A DNA stretch of 5,450 nucleotides, taken from NCBI GenBank assembly GCA_913051905.1, contig CAJXBY010000180.1, positions 1 to 5,450 of the forward strand, written 5' to 3'. Made by a program: the position numbers and the translations under genes. Positions 5,261 to 5,450 of this stretch are shown one piece after another. How positions within the stretch are numbered: the stretch's first letter is position 1; every line of letters begins with the position of its first letter. Source of the stretch: an uncultured Gammaproteobacteria bacterium (GTDB lineage: Bacteria; Pseudomonadota; Gammaproteobacteria; Arenicellales; UBA868). Under the pieces are notes generated by a model. The model was not told the origin of the DNA. It was given only the letters and a program-made list of their open reading frames with translations, and made no database searches.

Positions 5261-5450
5261 TCGGGTTCGGGTTCCTGTACTTTGCGAAACACGATCATCC
5301 CGGCGAAAAACAGCACCAGAATGGACAGGATACCGATTCTCGGATCACCGGTGGTGACGGTTACCCAGCCCATGAGAAACGGTCCAAAGATGGCTGCTGC
5401 TTTGCCGACCACGTTGTAGAAACCGAAAAATTCGGCACTTTTCTCCAGCG
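5248..5450 (-). CDS. UMF1/Atg22-type MFS transporter, C-terminal fragment (window edge)
   Basis: The last 66 codons of a membrane transporter run in from the right edge to a TGA at 5248-5250. The visible part begins EKSAEFFGFYNVVGK, a conserved signature of UMF1-type MFS proteins that follows the loop before the last helices. Two hydrophobic segments follow, about AAAIFGPFLMGWVTV (17-31) and IGILSILVLFFAGMIVF (38-54), consistent with the last two transmembrane helices, and a short charged tail (RKVQEPEPDQTA) probably in the cytoplasm. The transported substrate of this group is not generally known. The gene converges on the phosphodiesterase and overlaps it by 13 bp. The family call rests on the signature and hydrophobic pattern of a fragment. 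Confidence 0.82.
   Translation of the reverse strand, partial: LEKSAEFFGFYNVVGKAAAIFGPFLMGWVTVTTGDPRIGILSILVLFFAGMIVFRKVQEPEPDQTA

Noticed and set aside
1..5450. Mobile element, CRISPR array, prophage or defence system
   Set aside because: I saw no transposase, integrase, regularly spaced repeats or defence-type domains. All genes match ordinary metabolic families.

Overview
This is a 5.45 kb stretch of gene-dense bacterial chromosome with moderately high GC, short intergenic gaps and SD-led ATG, GTG and TTG starts. The gene set suggests a Proteobacterium, most likely a gammaproteobacterium: an exported Cys-type glutathione peroxidase, a GpuA/GbuA-like ureohydrolase, a bacterial DPM1-like glycosyltransferase, a UgpQ-like phosphodiesterase and an Atg22/UMF1-like transporter. 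That placement rests on protein resemblance only. I see no insertion sequence, integrase, CRISPR array, tRNA, rRNA or phage gene.

Layout. From 1 to about 2067 three genes lie on the minus strand and are read from right to left: a NadR-type nicotinamide riboside kinase (1417-2067), an exported glutathione peroxidase (781-1326) and a HAD-IIB phosphatase (718 down, cut by the left window edge). Gaps of 90 and 62 bp without a convincing terminator make one transcript possible. On the plus strand, divergent from the kinase, follow an agmatinase-family ureohydrolase (2116-3129) and a TerB-like protein (3171-3620). These converge, 12 bp apart, on a minus-strand polyprenol-phosphate mannosyltransferase-like GT2 enzyme (3633-4331). 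A 167 bp divergent spacer precedes a plus-strand glycerophosphodiester phosphodiesterase (4499-5260). Its last 13 bp overlap the 3' end of a minus-strand UMF1-type MFS transporter (5248 to the right edge).

How they may work together. The genes look like ordinary housekeeping and peripheral metabolism: NAD precursor salvage, peroxide detoxification, sugar-phosphate-type dephosphorylation, guanidino-compound hydrolysis, lipid-linked sugar synthesis and phospholipid headgroup turnover. No single pathway ties them together, and I found no convincing undescribed system. The points most worth a second look are the compact 2049-2118 divergent control region, where the kinase ATG sits inside a good -10 box; the glutathione peroxidase with Asp in place of the tetrad Gln; the uncertain substrate of the ureohydrolase; and the tight convergent gene ends.
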